Origin: Parascedosporium putredinis
Taxonomy: Eukaryota > Ascomycota > Sordariomycetes > Microascales > Microascaceae
Direction of reading: 5' to 3'
DNA length: 64,000 nt
Assembly (NCBI GenBank): GCA_949357655.1
Contig: CASHTG010000002.1
Location: forward strand, 806,001 to 870,000
Part shown: in pieces, positions 11,113 through 22,224 of the stretch
How the letters are laid out: the number at the start of each line of letters is the position of its first letter
Position numbering within the stretch: position 1 is the first letter of the stretch
Notes under the pieces: model-generated
What the model saw: the letters and a program-made list of their open reading frames with translations, nothing else
The model's database searches: none
Told to the model about the DNA's origin: nothing
Translations under genes and position numbers: made by a program

Positions 11113-12913
11113 GGCGACGGTGTGGTTGTGTTTTATGTGTGTGTGTAAGTTCCCTGATGGCGGCGACGTTCGGGGAACTCGCTCGTATTAATCCTTTCCT
11201 CGCCCGCTTTGGGAGCAAAAGGAAAATAGAATAAAAGGGGAATGGTTTTGTTTTGGGGGCGGTCGCGAAAAGAATTACATAGGAGGTCGCAGGAATGGGA
11301 GGCTGAGCAATGCCCCAACTAGGGCTGTGGGATCAAAAAGTGGAAGAAGGGCCACGTCCTCGATTTTGGGGGTGGGAGAGAGGCGCGGAGATCAAAGTAA
11401 TTGAAGGATTTCGGTCGCCTTGGGCTTGTGGCTACGCCATATAAATCGGAGGCTCCAGGCTTGGTCAACAAGGCCAAGAAGGGGGTGATCTCGAGATCAG
11501 TCAAGTCTACTAGTATAAGAAGGGCTAAAACGAAGTAACAAAAAAGTAAAACAACCAACACAATAAAGGGCGATTAGTAGGGTTGGTGATCGGAGAAGGG
11601 GAGGGCCGAAAGAGTGTAATTAGAATGAAGAGCGGAAGGGGGCGATATGGCGGCTATTTAAGAAACAAGAGAAGAGACGGGATGATTGAAACGTTCGAAA
11701 CCCCCTTTCAGTGGCCCCGAACCTGGATCTGTCACACCACACCACACACGCCCCTCCCCCAACAGATCCATTGATCAATTGATACTAGGGCGAGCCGATA
11801 ATAGTAGCACGGCACCCGCAAGGAGAGGGAGATCCGCCGATCTGACTCTTGTTCGAGCACGGACGGAACAGAGACCTTGGCAATTGAGGTTCCCCGTCAT
11901 CAATCTCGTCGCGGTGCGATCCAAGACACCGAACTTTGCGGGTTAAAATCGTATTATTTTTGGTGATTATTTTTTATTTAATTCATTCGCATCGTCATGA
12001 TCTCAACACAGCGCGACCAGAAAGACGAGCCAAGTCACTCGATGGGAATGGGACAGGGCAGAGAGATTGGTGGGATGGGGGTGGGAAAATCCTCATCCTC
12101 ATCCTCATCCCGGTCTTGGTGGCTGCTGCAAGGTGATGAGAGGGAAAGAGAGTGTGGCGTCTGACTGGCCTCAGGCGCGACCCATCTCGCACGAAGAGTT
12201 TTCTTTTGCTTGGTTTCTCCCCCTTCCTCCATTCTCCACATCTCTTTCTCTCTTCCTTTCCACCTAGAAAATTGGCTGGAGGGAGGGGTGAAAGGTGCAA
12301 GGTGAGAGGTAAAAGGTTGAAAGGAGGGGGAAAAGAGACTCTGCAAGGGTGCAGGCTGCAGTGTCCATGCTTGCCTGCAAAGCTGGGCGGTTGCTCGAAT
12401 GTTGCCAGTGGTCGCGGAGACCCGAGTCTCGCTTCGAAACCTCCCAAAGGGGCCGGCGTCGGTCGCTGATTGGCTGGTGTGGGAGACCCTGGAGCCACTG
12501 GAGCCCATTCTCGACACACAAGCTCTTGCAGGGCGTATGCAAGGTGATGGAGGGTGATGGAGGCAAGCGCCAACCAAACCCCTGCCCGCCCGCAAGCGGC
12601 ATGGATCGCCAGCACAGCAACCAATGATGGTCGGAGAAGGGCGGCTGTTTTAGTGTGGAATTGGCGGCTATTCTTGCCCATGGGTCCTTGTGTCTTGCTG
12701 CTAACGACTAGTGCTCACTTCTGTTCTTCTTTCCTCTCCCAAGCGTCTGCAGCACAAATGCTGGCTGACATCCATGCCTAGCGATGCCAACCAACCCCGC
12801 CCTTTACTTTGCTCCGAGGGTTTCTGGGTCTTGCCCAATATCTGGACCAACCAGTAAATGCAAAGGCGGGGAGAGAAGAGGAGGTTACACGAACGAAGAA
12901 GCAGAAGAGATGG

Positions 12914-12929
12914 TACATCAATTGATGTA
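12914..12929. repeat. 16-bp perfect palindrome TACATCAATTGATGTA
   Basis: A perfect inverted repeat in the 11.1-15.8 kb gene-poor stretch, with the ATCAATTGAT core found at three other noncoding places in the window. It could be a homodimer binding site; no factor is known to me. Confidence 0.6.
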
Positions 12930-15512
12930 GCGAAAGGGATGATGCAAGTAGAAAGAGGGCTGATGTTCACTCAACAGGGGAAAACACAGGGTTCAATGTT
13001 GATACCCAGCAGCAGCAACTTTTGGGGAATGGAGGCGAGAAACACATCGCCGCCCGTCGCTCTCCCTCAGAACGGGCACGGAGCCTCCGCCAAGGGGTGA
13101 AGCAAGCCCAAAGTACCGACTCACCGTGCGCTGCTCCCTCCACAATCCAAGGTCCCGGTCCTACTAGTGGTGGGAAGTAAATGGGCCCTGGTCATCTTGG
13201 CTCGGCCAAGTTTGCGGAGAGGACCGGTGCCTTGGTATAATGTATGTGCAAGTTCAACCACCACCCACAACCCACCAACTTTCCCACCCCGCCCCAAAAG
13301 AGGGATAGCCAGATATTGACAAGCGTCCCCAACTATTGGCAACCTGCAGGACCAACTTCGATCCTGGATCAAAAGAGGGTTGGTTGGGTTGGGCCTCGGG
13401 ACGGGGGAGAAGAAGAAGAAGAAGCGGTCAAAATTCGCGTCAATGGCGGCTCCTCGCCCTTGCGCGGCTGCGCTGCGCCTGAGGGAGGCCGGGTCCCCGG
13501 AAGAATGGAAAGAGGGCATTCCAGCGAGTTTGTTTTTTCTTTCCTGTTTTTCTGTGAGCCGGCAATCCTGGAGGACGTGGGTCGGGGCCCTGTTGAGCCC
13601 TTGCTCGCTTGTTCGCTTATTCGTTTGTTAGCCTTCCTTGGCTTGCATCCGTCGAGGTTTTTGGCCAGCGGAACGAAGAACAAAACCTAACCTGCCACGG
13701 GCTTTCTCGAACACACCCGCGACGCCTCACTTCCTGTTGTTTTTTCTCCCTCGTTTCTTGTTTCCTTCCATGGTGGTTCAGCGCGGCGCCCCCGTTCCCG
13801 CCTCCGCCTCCTAAAACATTCCTCAATGTTTATCACGGCACGAAGAGAGAGAAGGGGGTACGAAAGGTCGATCACCCCGTCAGAGGAGGGGTGGGCGGGT
13901 GGGTTGCTCGGTGCCGGGCGCCGGGGGCACCAGACTACGATCAAGTGTGTGTGTTTTCCTGAAAGTCCAGGGTTAGAAATCCTTCCAACCGGATCCCTCG
14001 ACTTCCCCTCTTCTCTAGCGCGAGTGAATCGGCTTCTGATATTGACATCGTAATGCGAGGTACCGTCCGAGCCATGTGAGTGACCCAAACAACTGTGACG
14101 TGGGTTGGGGGAGAAAATGCGCTGAGGGGAGGTGGTGAGGGCAGAGGTGGTGACTACCTCGGTAGAGGGCTCCCTCTTACACGCACCCAGTCCCTCATTT
14201 TCCCACGTCTCATCACATCTCGACAAAAACAACACATCGCGCTTCCGGGCATGATTAAAACTCGCCAGGCTGGAGTGCACGAGCACACACGTAGAACCGA
14301 TGCGAGTTTCCCTTGTTCACCAATTGCCTCCGTGAACCTGCCTGAAAGTTCAGCTACGCATCTTCAATGCGCGACTAGCAATGTTGTGTCACCATTCCCG
14401 CCTCCTCTCTTCCGCCGCCCAAGGTTGCCACGACAAGCCTCCAAGCCGTCTACCAGTAATACCAGGCTCAGCGTTTTTGATTCCGCGCCTTCCTCCCCTC
14501 GTGACTACCCCGGGGATGCCGCATGTTCAGTTTCTTTTTTGGGGGTTTTTGTGTGTCTACTAGTAAGCCCATTTTGCGGCCGCGAGAACCAAGGCGGCGG
14601 TGTCGGTCCTGACGGATGCATATCATTGATCCTGATGGACAGTGGCTTTTTTCCTTCTACTTGTTTTTCTACGTCCTTCTATTTCCCAACCGGTCTCGCT
14701 GTTCGGGCCTCCTCGCGCCAGGTGTGTGGTGGGCCAAAAGACCCCGATCTGGAGACTTCCATGTATTCCCGCGAGAATAGCGTAGAAAGCAGACCGGGGG
14801 TTTACGTTTTCTTTGGAAATCCAGTGGCGGGCCTGACTTGGTGCGAGTGCATTAGCCGACAAAGGAGACCTTGACAAGGACGGAAGAGAGGAGAGTGAAT
14901 GACCCCAACACAGACGCAGCACAACCGACGGCTTGGTTCAGCTTCGATCGATCCATGTGGATGGGATGGGCACTTGGTTCGAAACCATGTGTAGTGCCTA
15001 ATACCGAGGTAGTGGACGTCTGTACTTGTCCTCTCGACAGCATGCGTCCATCCCATGTCTTTCAGCCATTGTCCAACTCCATTCGAGCGGAGATGCCGGC
15101 TTTGTCGATCATTTCCCTAGAATGTTGTGAATAGGTGGCGCTGGTCCGCATTCAGCCCTCTTTTGCCAAGAGCACAGTCGCCGTGTTAGACGCGTCCGCG
15201 AATTTGTAATTTTCCTCTTCTTTAAATCCAAGGCCAAGACTTTTGTCGCGATAAAGGTTGCAACATTTTTCAGGTTATAACCAGTTAGAAAGATCCAGCA
15301 GATTGGATGCGACGTAGGCGATGGTCGGATTGGAAGCCAGCGAGGCGGGAGATGTGCGCTGCGTGAATGTGCAACCCCAGATCTTGAGGGTGGCAGCCCG
15401 CGGTGGACGGCCAGGCCCATTCAGGTTTGGCAACGGACCCTACGACTAGACGTGACCCCACCGTTCGGGCCAGGCTGAGCTAGCCAGCAGCGTCCATGAC
15501 CGCTGAGCATCC

Positions 15513-15560
15513 TAGATCCCTTGATCCATAGATCCATCCACGGATCCATTGGATCCATCA
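15513..15560. repeat. GATCCAT short tandem cluster
   Basis: Within about 48 bases GATCC occurs five times, four of them as GATCCAT (for example CGGATCCATTGGATCCATC). It lies about 260 bases upstream of the Pol iota start. Related palindromic forms, ATGGATCCAT, occur elsewhere in noncoding DNA of the window. No known element is assigned. Confidence 0.5.
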
Positions 15561-15815
15561 GACCGGGCTCAATCCCATAATCCTCTCTGTGAATGGACCA
15601 CTCGTTTGGGTTTCCAAAGCCGGAACCCGTGCTACCAGCTAATCGGATCGAGTAGCGGAATGCTGGCAAACGCTGCATCAACTAATTGGTAGCACTTGAG
15701 CTCCCTTAATGGGAGCCTTTTTACACTGTTCCGCACTCGCACCCACACACACACACTCGCCGTGAATTGATCCAATTCCACCCTCACGCAGTCCCCGTCC
15801 CCGACGGCTTTCCGC

Positions 15816-17809
15816 ATGGATCCTCCGCCACCAAGGGTCCCCAAAAGAAAGGATGACCGGGTCATCCTCCAATTCGTACGTTTTGCCCAACGCATTCTTT
15901 TTTTCTCTCTCTCTCCCTTGGCTCCGCCTGCATTCCTCGGGTCGTCTCTCGTCACCACTCCCTTAGGCGTGCATGCCTACCTGTTCACACACCCCCAGCT
16001 GATTCACGATTCGCTTCCCGCGAGCGGAGACTATAGGACTATGACTGCTTTTACGCATCCGTGTTCGAGAACCAGAACCCTGCTCTCAAGTCCCTCCCCG
16101 TAGGAGTCAAGCAAAAGGGGATCCTCGCAACGTGCAATTACGTCGCCCGCGCCCGCGGCGTGGGGAAGCTGTCGCAAATCTCCGTCGCCAAGAAGGCGTG
16201 CCCCGAGCTAGTCATCATCGATGGCGAGGACCTCACCCCTTTCGGGACATGAGCAAGAGGCTTCACGCCATGCTCAAGTCTCATTCTTGGAACGGAAAGG
16301 TTGAGAAGCTGGGCCTCGATGAGGTTTTTATGGGTATGTGTGAACTTGTGTCTATGGAGGATGATATCTCCTTCTTTCGTAATTTGCTTTTTTTTTTAGC
16401 TTGACGCGGCCACTTACACGATGATATCGGTATGTAGACGTCACCGACATCATCAACTACAACCTCTTTTGCCTTAATAAAAGCTCCCTACCCTCCACCT
16501 TTTTCCACTTATCCAAAACCAACCCCGAGCACGGCTTCCCCTGCGACCTCACCCGCTTCGCCGGCTGCGTGGAGCGCTTTTCCGACGAAGCCCTCGACAT
16601 GGAGAACCCCGTGTGCGTGAGGCTCCTGCTCGGCTCCCACCTAGCGCACTACCTCCGGACCAAGCTCGAGAGCGACTTTGGCTTCACCTCCACCTGCGGC
16701 ATCTCCACCAACAAGATCCTCAGCAAACTCTCCGGCGCCAGGAACAAGCCCAGGAACCAAACCACCCTCCTCGCGCTCACGGACCGAGACTACGCCGCGT
16801 TCATGGACAAGCATGGCCTCCGCCAAGTCCCCTACATCGGCTCCAAGACCTGCAAGTCTCTCGTCGCCAAGATCCGGCCCGACCTACCCCCGCCCGACGC
16901 CCACACCCACGACTGTCCCATCACCGTCGCCGACGTCCGCGCCTACCCGGGCATGTCGCCCGCCCTCCTCGAGAGCATCCTCGGCGGGCCTGGCGCGGAG
17001 AGAGGGACGGGCGACAAGGTGTGGGCTCTCCTGCACGGGATCGACGACACCGACGTCAAAGCCGCGGGCGACGTCCCCACCCAGATCAGCATCGAGGACA
17101 CGTACAGGGAGCCGCTGGAGGACCTCGACGTCATCACCAAGGAACTCTACAAGATTTCCCAGTCCCTGCTGCGCCGCATGCGCGTCGACCTCGTCGCCGA
17201 GGATCCCAACCCCCACAGGCCCTCGGCGCAGAGGTGGATCGCCCGCCCAAGGGTCCTGCGCCTCTCCATCAACGCACCCATAAGTGCGGACCAGTCCTAC
17301 TTTTCCCGCACTTCGGTCGGGGCCCCTCCCCGGTTTCGTCTTTGCGCTGGAGGAGGACTTGCGTGACTTGGCACAGAGGCTTGTGAGCGAGGCGGTTTTG
17401 CCGCTGCTGCGGAAATTTGCATCGGGCAAGGATCACAAATGGGGCATTTACCTGCTCAACGTCTGCGTCACGAATATGGCTCTGACGGGGAGTGACAGCG
17501 GCGTCGGGGCGGGAAGAGATATATCCGTCATGTTCAAGACGCAAGACGAAGTTCTGCGCCCGTTTCGTCCAGACCTCGCCTCGTGGCGCAAAGAGGAGGT
17601 TTGCCGCGAGGGAGGAAGAAATTGACGAGACGGAGGATGACGACGAAGAGGAAGATGAGGGTAGTGACTGCGAGAGTGAGGCTGATGGGTGGATTTCGCC
17701 GGGAGATGACTTTGGTGGTGGTGGTGGGGAGAGATGTCCCCAGTGCGGATATACGTTTCCTTTGTTTGCGCTTGCGGCGCACTTACGATACCATGAATTA
17801 GGAGACTAG
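15816..17809 (+). CDS. Y-family DNA polymerase iota homologue with C-terminal zinc finger
   Basis: A translesion DNA polymerase of the ImpB/MucB/SamB (Y) family. Exons are 15816..15875, 16037..16333 and 16438..17809, giving 575 residues. The catalytic motifs are present: DYDCFYASVFE (first metal-binding Asp plus the steric-gate region) and LGLDEVFMDVTD (second Asp-Glu). The fingers segment ILATCNYVARARGVGKL and the phrase GEDLTPFRDMSK match Pol iota better than Pol eta. CGISTNKILSKLSG marks the DNA-contacting palm. The C-terminus, after an acidic stretch (EIDETEDDDEEEDE), has CPQCGYTFPLFALAAHLRYH, a CxxC...HxxxH finger like a ubiquitin-binding UBZ. One base is missing near 16244, and one extra base is present near 17302 and near 17564. 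Allowing for these gives a length divisible by three. Confidence 0.88.
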
Positions 17810-17992
17810 CGATGATGATAGCGCGTGAATAGAAAAAGAACATAGTCATGTTTTTGGTACAGGATATATGGATGAATGCTACAGTCCGTGTCGTACGCCG
17901 CTCGATGAACATTGCGAATAAGTTGAAGAGAGAGGGTCAAGGGAGAAGGCAACGGGAGGTACGCCGCCCCCTTTCTACTGTATGGCCCATCC

Positions 17993-19186
17993 TTATCTGG
18001 ATTGCCTCAGATTGCGGGACCCAAGCTGCCCCGTCGTAAGAAACCCCCGATTACCCATCTCCCCCTCCACCCGATGCTCAGAGTGCCAAAGGCCGTTCTC
18101 CCCTCGCCATCTTCCGATACCTTGGCGCCCGTCTTCTCTTTCACGATGAAGCAGATCTGCTCCACCTCAGTCGGGTGCAGAATCGGCCGCGGCGTGCCGT
18201 CGATGCCCCAGTTGCAGTCGCTGTACTCGAGCTCGTCCCGTAGATCCAGCAGGACGTTTTCCAGCTGGAGCACGTCCTCGCTGCAGTTCTCCAGCTGCGC
18301 CTCCAGGACCCACCGCCGCCCACCGCCGCCCTCGTCGACCGCTCGCCGCCGGAGAGGCCCGGCCTTGGTGCGGACAATCATGGAGGACTTGCATATGAAC
18401 TGGTACAGCTTGCGAAATGTCCTCGTGCGCCCGCTGAGCTCCGTGGCTTCGTAGTAGCTCACCGTCACGGCGAGGACGTGGTTCCCTTCTTCCTTGAGGT
18501 CGAACGAGACAATCTTTTGCAGCGTCTCGCCGGACTCGAGATCCACGCCCTTGGCGGTGCCACCGCGGCCGCCGTCGTTGTCGGGTGCCGGGGAGGCGGG
18601 GAGGAGGTCGAGCTTCGTGACGGCGGAGCTGGCGCCGGGGTCTTCATCTCGGCTTCGATGCGGACATCGCGTATGCGCTTGGGGGCGAGGATGCGCCCGC
18701 GGGGTCGGAGGAAGTGGTGGTGGTGGTGGCGGCCTCGAGATCGTTGTTGGCGCAGAGGGTGCAGCTAAAGGTTTCGCCGACAAAGGCGGAGCCAAAGGAG
18801 AGCGGGAGGCTGACGGCGGGGGTGAGGAGGAAAGGGTCCGGGTTGGTGGAGGAGCGCGCGTACGCGAGGGAGGGTTCGGCGGAGGATGTTTGGGTTGTCG
18901 ATGGCGTCGTGTTTGGGGTCGCGGTGGGGGTTGGACGGGGTATTGGACGACGAGGGAGGGTCGGGAGAGCCTGGGGATGAGGGGCGCGCGGGGAGCGTGG
19001 TTCTCCCGGTTAGCTTTTCGGAACTCGGTCAGGCTGTGGGTGTGGCGCCCGAGATAGGTGCATCGCTTCTTTTTTGGGTTGATTTTCTTTGAGGCGGGGG
19101 CTCATCTCAAGCTCACCTTAGGACTTTGAGAGATATGGAGTGTGGCTCTTTATCGGGTCGTGCGAGGGATACCGTTGGTGGCTCAT
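17993..19186 (-). CDS. TRAPPC13: TRAPP complex subunit 13 (DUF974)
   Basis: A subunit of the TRAPP tethering complex that acts in Golgi/autophagy vesicle traffic. Exon 1 is 19186..19117 (MSHQRYPSHDP..HSISLKVLR) and exon 2 is 18970..17993, giving 350 residues. Family landmarks are PHSISLKVLRLSRPSL, AVSLPLSFGSAFVGETFSC, the phrase LENVLLDLRDELEYSDCNWG and HPTEVEQICFIVKEK near the end. Five single-base losses fall in G/C runs, near 18063, 18639, 18703, 18928 and 19156. The last moves the true stop to 17995..17993 (ending GSRNLRQSR), beyond the apparent stop at 18007. With all five the length is exactly divisible by three, which supports the model. Exon 1 belongs to this gene because its last codons complete the conserved LKVLRLSRP box across the intron. 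Confidence 0.88.
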
Positions 19187-20294
19187 TTTTCCCGAGGGAC
19201 GATGGGGCTGAGAACCCGAAAACAAAACGATGTTTTTGGCAAGAGTCGGCTATCGCAATGCTTGTGGTGGTGATTGTGGTCGTGGTCGTGGAGGTAAGGT
19301 GCATGCGGTGGTGATATGACGATGTTGATGTTCCTGTGCTGCAAGCTCCTGCCTCTCGACAAATAGAGGGGCTCTTCCACTCCACGGCGGTTGGCCCTGC
19401 GGGGCTAAAGTGCGTACACTACTTTTGCTTGGTGAGCTGTGCCCCAGGTTCGCAGTCTGGCTCCTTGGGGGCTCGTGCTATTTTTGGTGTGCCGACCCCG
19501 GCACTCGATCTTCATGTTTGATCTGAGGACTGCATCCCCTTTCCCCTTCTGGTCCTTCTGCATCTTGGGATCCTCGTAAAGGTTCTAGAAGAGGGTATTT
19601 TTTTACGGATGGTGGGAGGAATGGATTGATTCAAGGAAGTGTTTCCTCTCAATTCATTGTTGGGGTTTATGGTGTCATCCTCCGAAAAGGTCTCGCTCTC
19701 GTCAGACTCGAGAAGCTCGTTCACGATTCACATTGCTTTTTTGAGATAAGGAAGAAGAGACGATTCGAGATTACATACAGCGTCTGATTCATAAATAACC
19801 GCTCGTTCAACAGATAAGAGTCTAGAACACTACGAGGGTAGCTCGCCTCGCCAATTGAGGAGGCGTGAAATTGTAGGGTCACTCATACGTTGAGATTGAT
19901 TGGGTGCAGCTACGTGTAACCCACGCGCACGACGCAGCCCTCTTGATCAATTGATCGACGAAATTTCCCTAGGAAGGCACTCTATGCTGTACTGTATGAT
20001 GTCTACAAACACTACATGTACAGGGTGAGGCCTTTTTCCTTCTTCTCCATCTCTAGTGGTTTTGCTGACAGGGACAAACAGCCACAAGAATACATGTACA
20101 CGGGAACGTAGCAACATAGATATGGCCAGACACGGAGACCGAGGAGACGCAAAGGAAAAAAGCAATTGACTTGATTCCATAACGCCTAGGATACCCCAAC
20201 CCCTCTAGGAACACCAGAGGCCGTTGATTCCTCTCCCAGTAGGATGGTTCAGACTTGGCTAATCGAATTTCACTAATATGACAAAACTACATAT
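19187..20294. other. Intergenic region between TRAPPC13 and ILV6
   Basis: About 1.1 kb containing the TRAPPC13 promoter and the ILV6 3' flank. One copy of the palindrome ATCAATTGAT lies at 19946-19955. No gene is supported. Confidence 0.45.
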
Positions 20295-21307
20295 TTAACC
20301 AGGGGAAGCTGGCTAGCATCGACAATCTCGTCCAACTCCTTGTGCACGGCATCCTCGGTAGGGTCGAGGAGAGGCGACCTGGGCAGGGCCATGAGACCGG
20401 TGCGGGCCGACTCGAGGAGACCGAAGGGGGTAATCAGCTTCAAGAAGGAGTCGATACGGTTGGGCTTGGCGGAACTATGCAGATTTGGTTAGCATTGATA
20501 GACTGGATATAGTTCTGCTGAGGGGCATGCCGAGGGGGTTCAAGAAAAAAAGAAACAAACTCACACTTCAACGATGCAGCTGTTAGTGCTGATGTCGAGG
20601 ACCTTGCCGCCAAACTGGTGAGCAAAGTACGTAATGGACTTGAGATGTTCGTGCTTGTGGCGGAGAGCCTCGCTCATGGCGAGCCGGCTGGGGTGGAAGT
20701 CCTTGGCCATCTGCTCAATGGAGACGTGGGCATCGTCGGAGGCGGGCTCGATGGCGGAGATCTCGCGGTGGTGAGCGAGAAGCTCCTCAAAGTACTCGGG
20801 TCCAAGGATGTTGACCTTGGCGAGGAGGAGCTCCTCTGTACGAGGGCGGTACCGGTGTAGTCGAGGACGGCCCAGACGGGGACCAGGTCCTCGAGCTGCC
20901 TCCTGGCCTGCTCAATGACACCTTCGTGGCCCTGGAGGACAATGGTCATGCGGGAAAGGTCCTCGACCTCGGTGCTGCAGACGACGAGGGAATCGATGTT
21001 GAAGCCTCGGGCGGCGAGGATACCGGACACGCGGGACAGGACACCGGGCTCGTTCGCTACGAGACAGTTGAGGATGTGACGCTTGGGGGAGCGGTCGAGG
21101 GTAGCGGGGTCTCGTAGAGAATGTTGGAAACGGCGGCCTGGGCGGTCCAATTGGGCGTCTCCGCGATGGGGAGAGGTCCGGATCGACGGCGGAGGGCCTT
21201 GTAGGCGAGGGCGGCGGTGGAGGAAGAGCCGTGGCGAACCTGGGTCGCAACGGGGCCTGGGTGGCCGCCCGCATGAGCGAGGTGGTCAAGAGGCGGCGAG
21301 ACGCCAT
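20295..21307 (-). CDS. ILV6: Acetolactate synthase regulatory (small) subunit, mitochondrial
   Basis: The regulatory subunit of acetohydroxyacid synthase, which confers valine feedback on the first step of branched-chain amino acid synthesis. Exon 1 is 21307..20565 and exon 2 is 20474..20295, giving 308 residues. After a mitochondrial presequence (MASRRLLTTSLMRAATQ) come ALAYKALRRRSGPLP and WTAQAAVSNILYETP. The ACT domain follows (RHILNCLVANEPGVLSRV, ARGFNIDSLVV), with RMTIVLQGHEGVIEQ and RRQLEDLVPVWAVLDY. The C-terminal domain has ELLLAKVNILGPEYFEELL and IDSFLKLITPFGLLESARTGL. Single-base losses near 21227, 21087, 20838 and 20304 break the frame. Allowing for the last gives the usual end ASQLPPG; otherwise the frame runs on to a stop at 20273. 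Confidence 0.93.
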
Positions 21308-22224
21308 TTTGCTGACCGGGCCGAGGGACAAGAAGAACCTAGAATAAGTTCTCTATTGTGTTGGATATGTCCGATTAGAAAATGTAGGGAGCCTCGCGGC
21401 TGACTGTAGATGATTTCCCATGATTTCCGGGACCCAATGGCTCCTAGAAAAGATATGGGGGAGGGGGTGGTGGTGAGGAAAAGGAAGACTTGACTCACCG
21501 TTTTCTCTTGGTTGCGGTGTTGGGGAAATTTTGCCGGGGAAGGCTCCTCGCTTTCCCTTTTTTTCTCGTTATCGGTGTCTCTTGTCCGTTCCTCGGGTTT
21601 GGAGCTTTGCCATAGGCGGTTTGGTGCGGTCACCGGACCACCCACGCACGCCCCAGGCCCGGAAAATTACCTGGGACCCCCAGGTGCTGCTGCGAAACCG
21701 CCTCAGGGCTCTTTCTCTTTGTAAGTTGGAGACCGAACAATCAGCCGAGGAACAACCACCATTCTTTTGCTAAATCAATTGGTGGTTCGCTGAGAAGCAC
21801 TGTGCGAACGTCGACGATTCACGGCTGTGTGGGTGCAGTGCGGTGTGCTACAGTGGGTTGTACCAGCCATTCCCTCACTATTCTACGCTAAGCCGAGCAT
21901 GAATCGGGTCTGAGGCCTGCCAATCGTCCCTGGTCCAAGCGCAGCCCAAGTTTCGGCTTTGATTTGCATGGGGAAGGATTTGCCTGGGGAAAGCGATCGA
22001 TGCCTTTTGAGAAACTCAAAAAAGGAGCACCCTTGGTTCCATCTTGCATCGTCCCATGCACACGAAAAAAGTGAGGTGCCCGGAGACGTAAACCCCAACA
22101 CGAAGGGAACTTGATCTTTCAGTTCCGATCATTCATCTCTTTCATCTTCTACCGACCATCCGCAGAACCCCGCCACTCATCAACCCTTCGCACGCGACCT
22201 TTTTCTCACTCCTTCGCCCGAACC
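21308..22224. other. Divergent promoter region, ILV6 / KH protein
   Basis: About 920 bases between the start codons of ILV6 (-) and the KH protein (+). It probably contains both promoters and leader sequences. No gene, tRNA or repeat is supported. Confidence 0.5.

Larger units (their letters stand above)
11113..15815. other. 4.7 kb gene-poor stretch between divergent genes
   Basis: No coding region is supportable here. The longest open frames (264 codons on + at 14080; 199 codons on - at 13687) are Pro/Arg/Ser-rich, overlap frames on the other strand, show no domain and have no neighbouring frame that extends them across a base gain or loss, unlike the real genes in this window. The region holds the promoters of the Pro/Ser-rich gene (-) and Pol iota (+). 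It also has a CTCATC tandem near 12091-12109, two copies of the palindrome ATCAATTGAT (11774, 12917) and a GATCCAT cluster near 15513-15560. Long untranslated leaders or noncoding RNA are possible but not shown. Confidence 0.5.

Noticed and set aside
14080..14874. 264-codon open frame in the gene-poor stretch
   Set aside because: Low-complexity Ser/Pro/Arg composition, no domain, no intron signals or adjacent frame continuation, and overlapping frames on -. Treated as chance.
14970..15000. GGTTCGAAACC resembling a tRNA T-loop
   Set aside because: The stem has a mismatch and there is no cloverleaf upstream.
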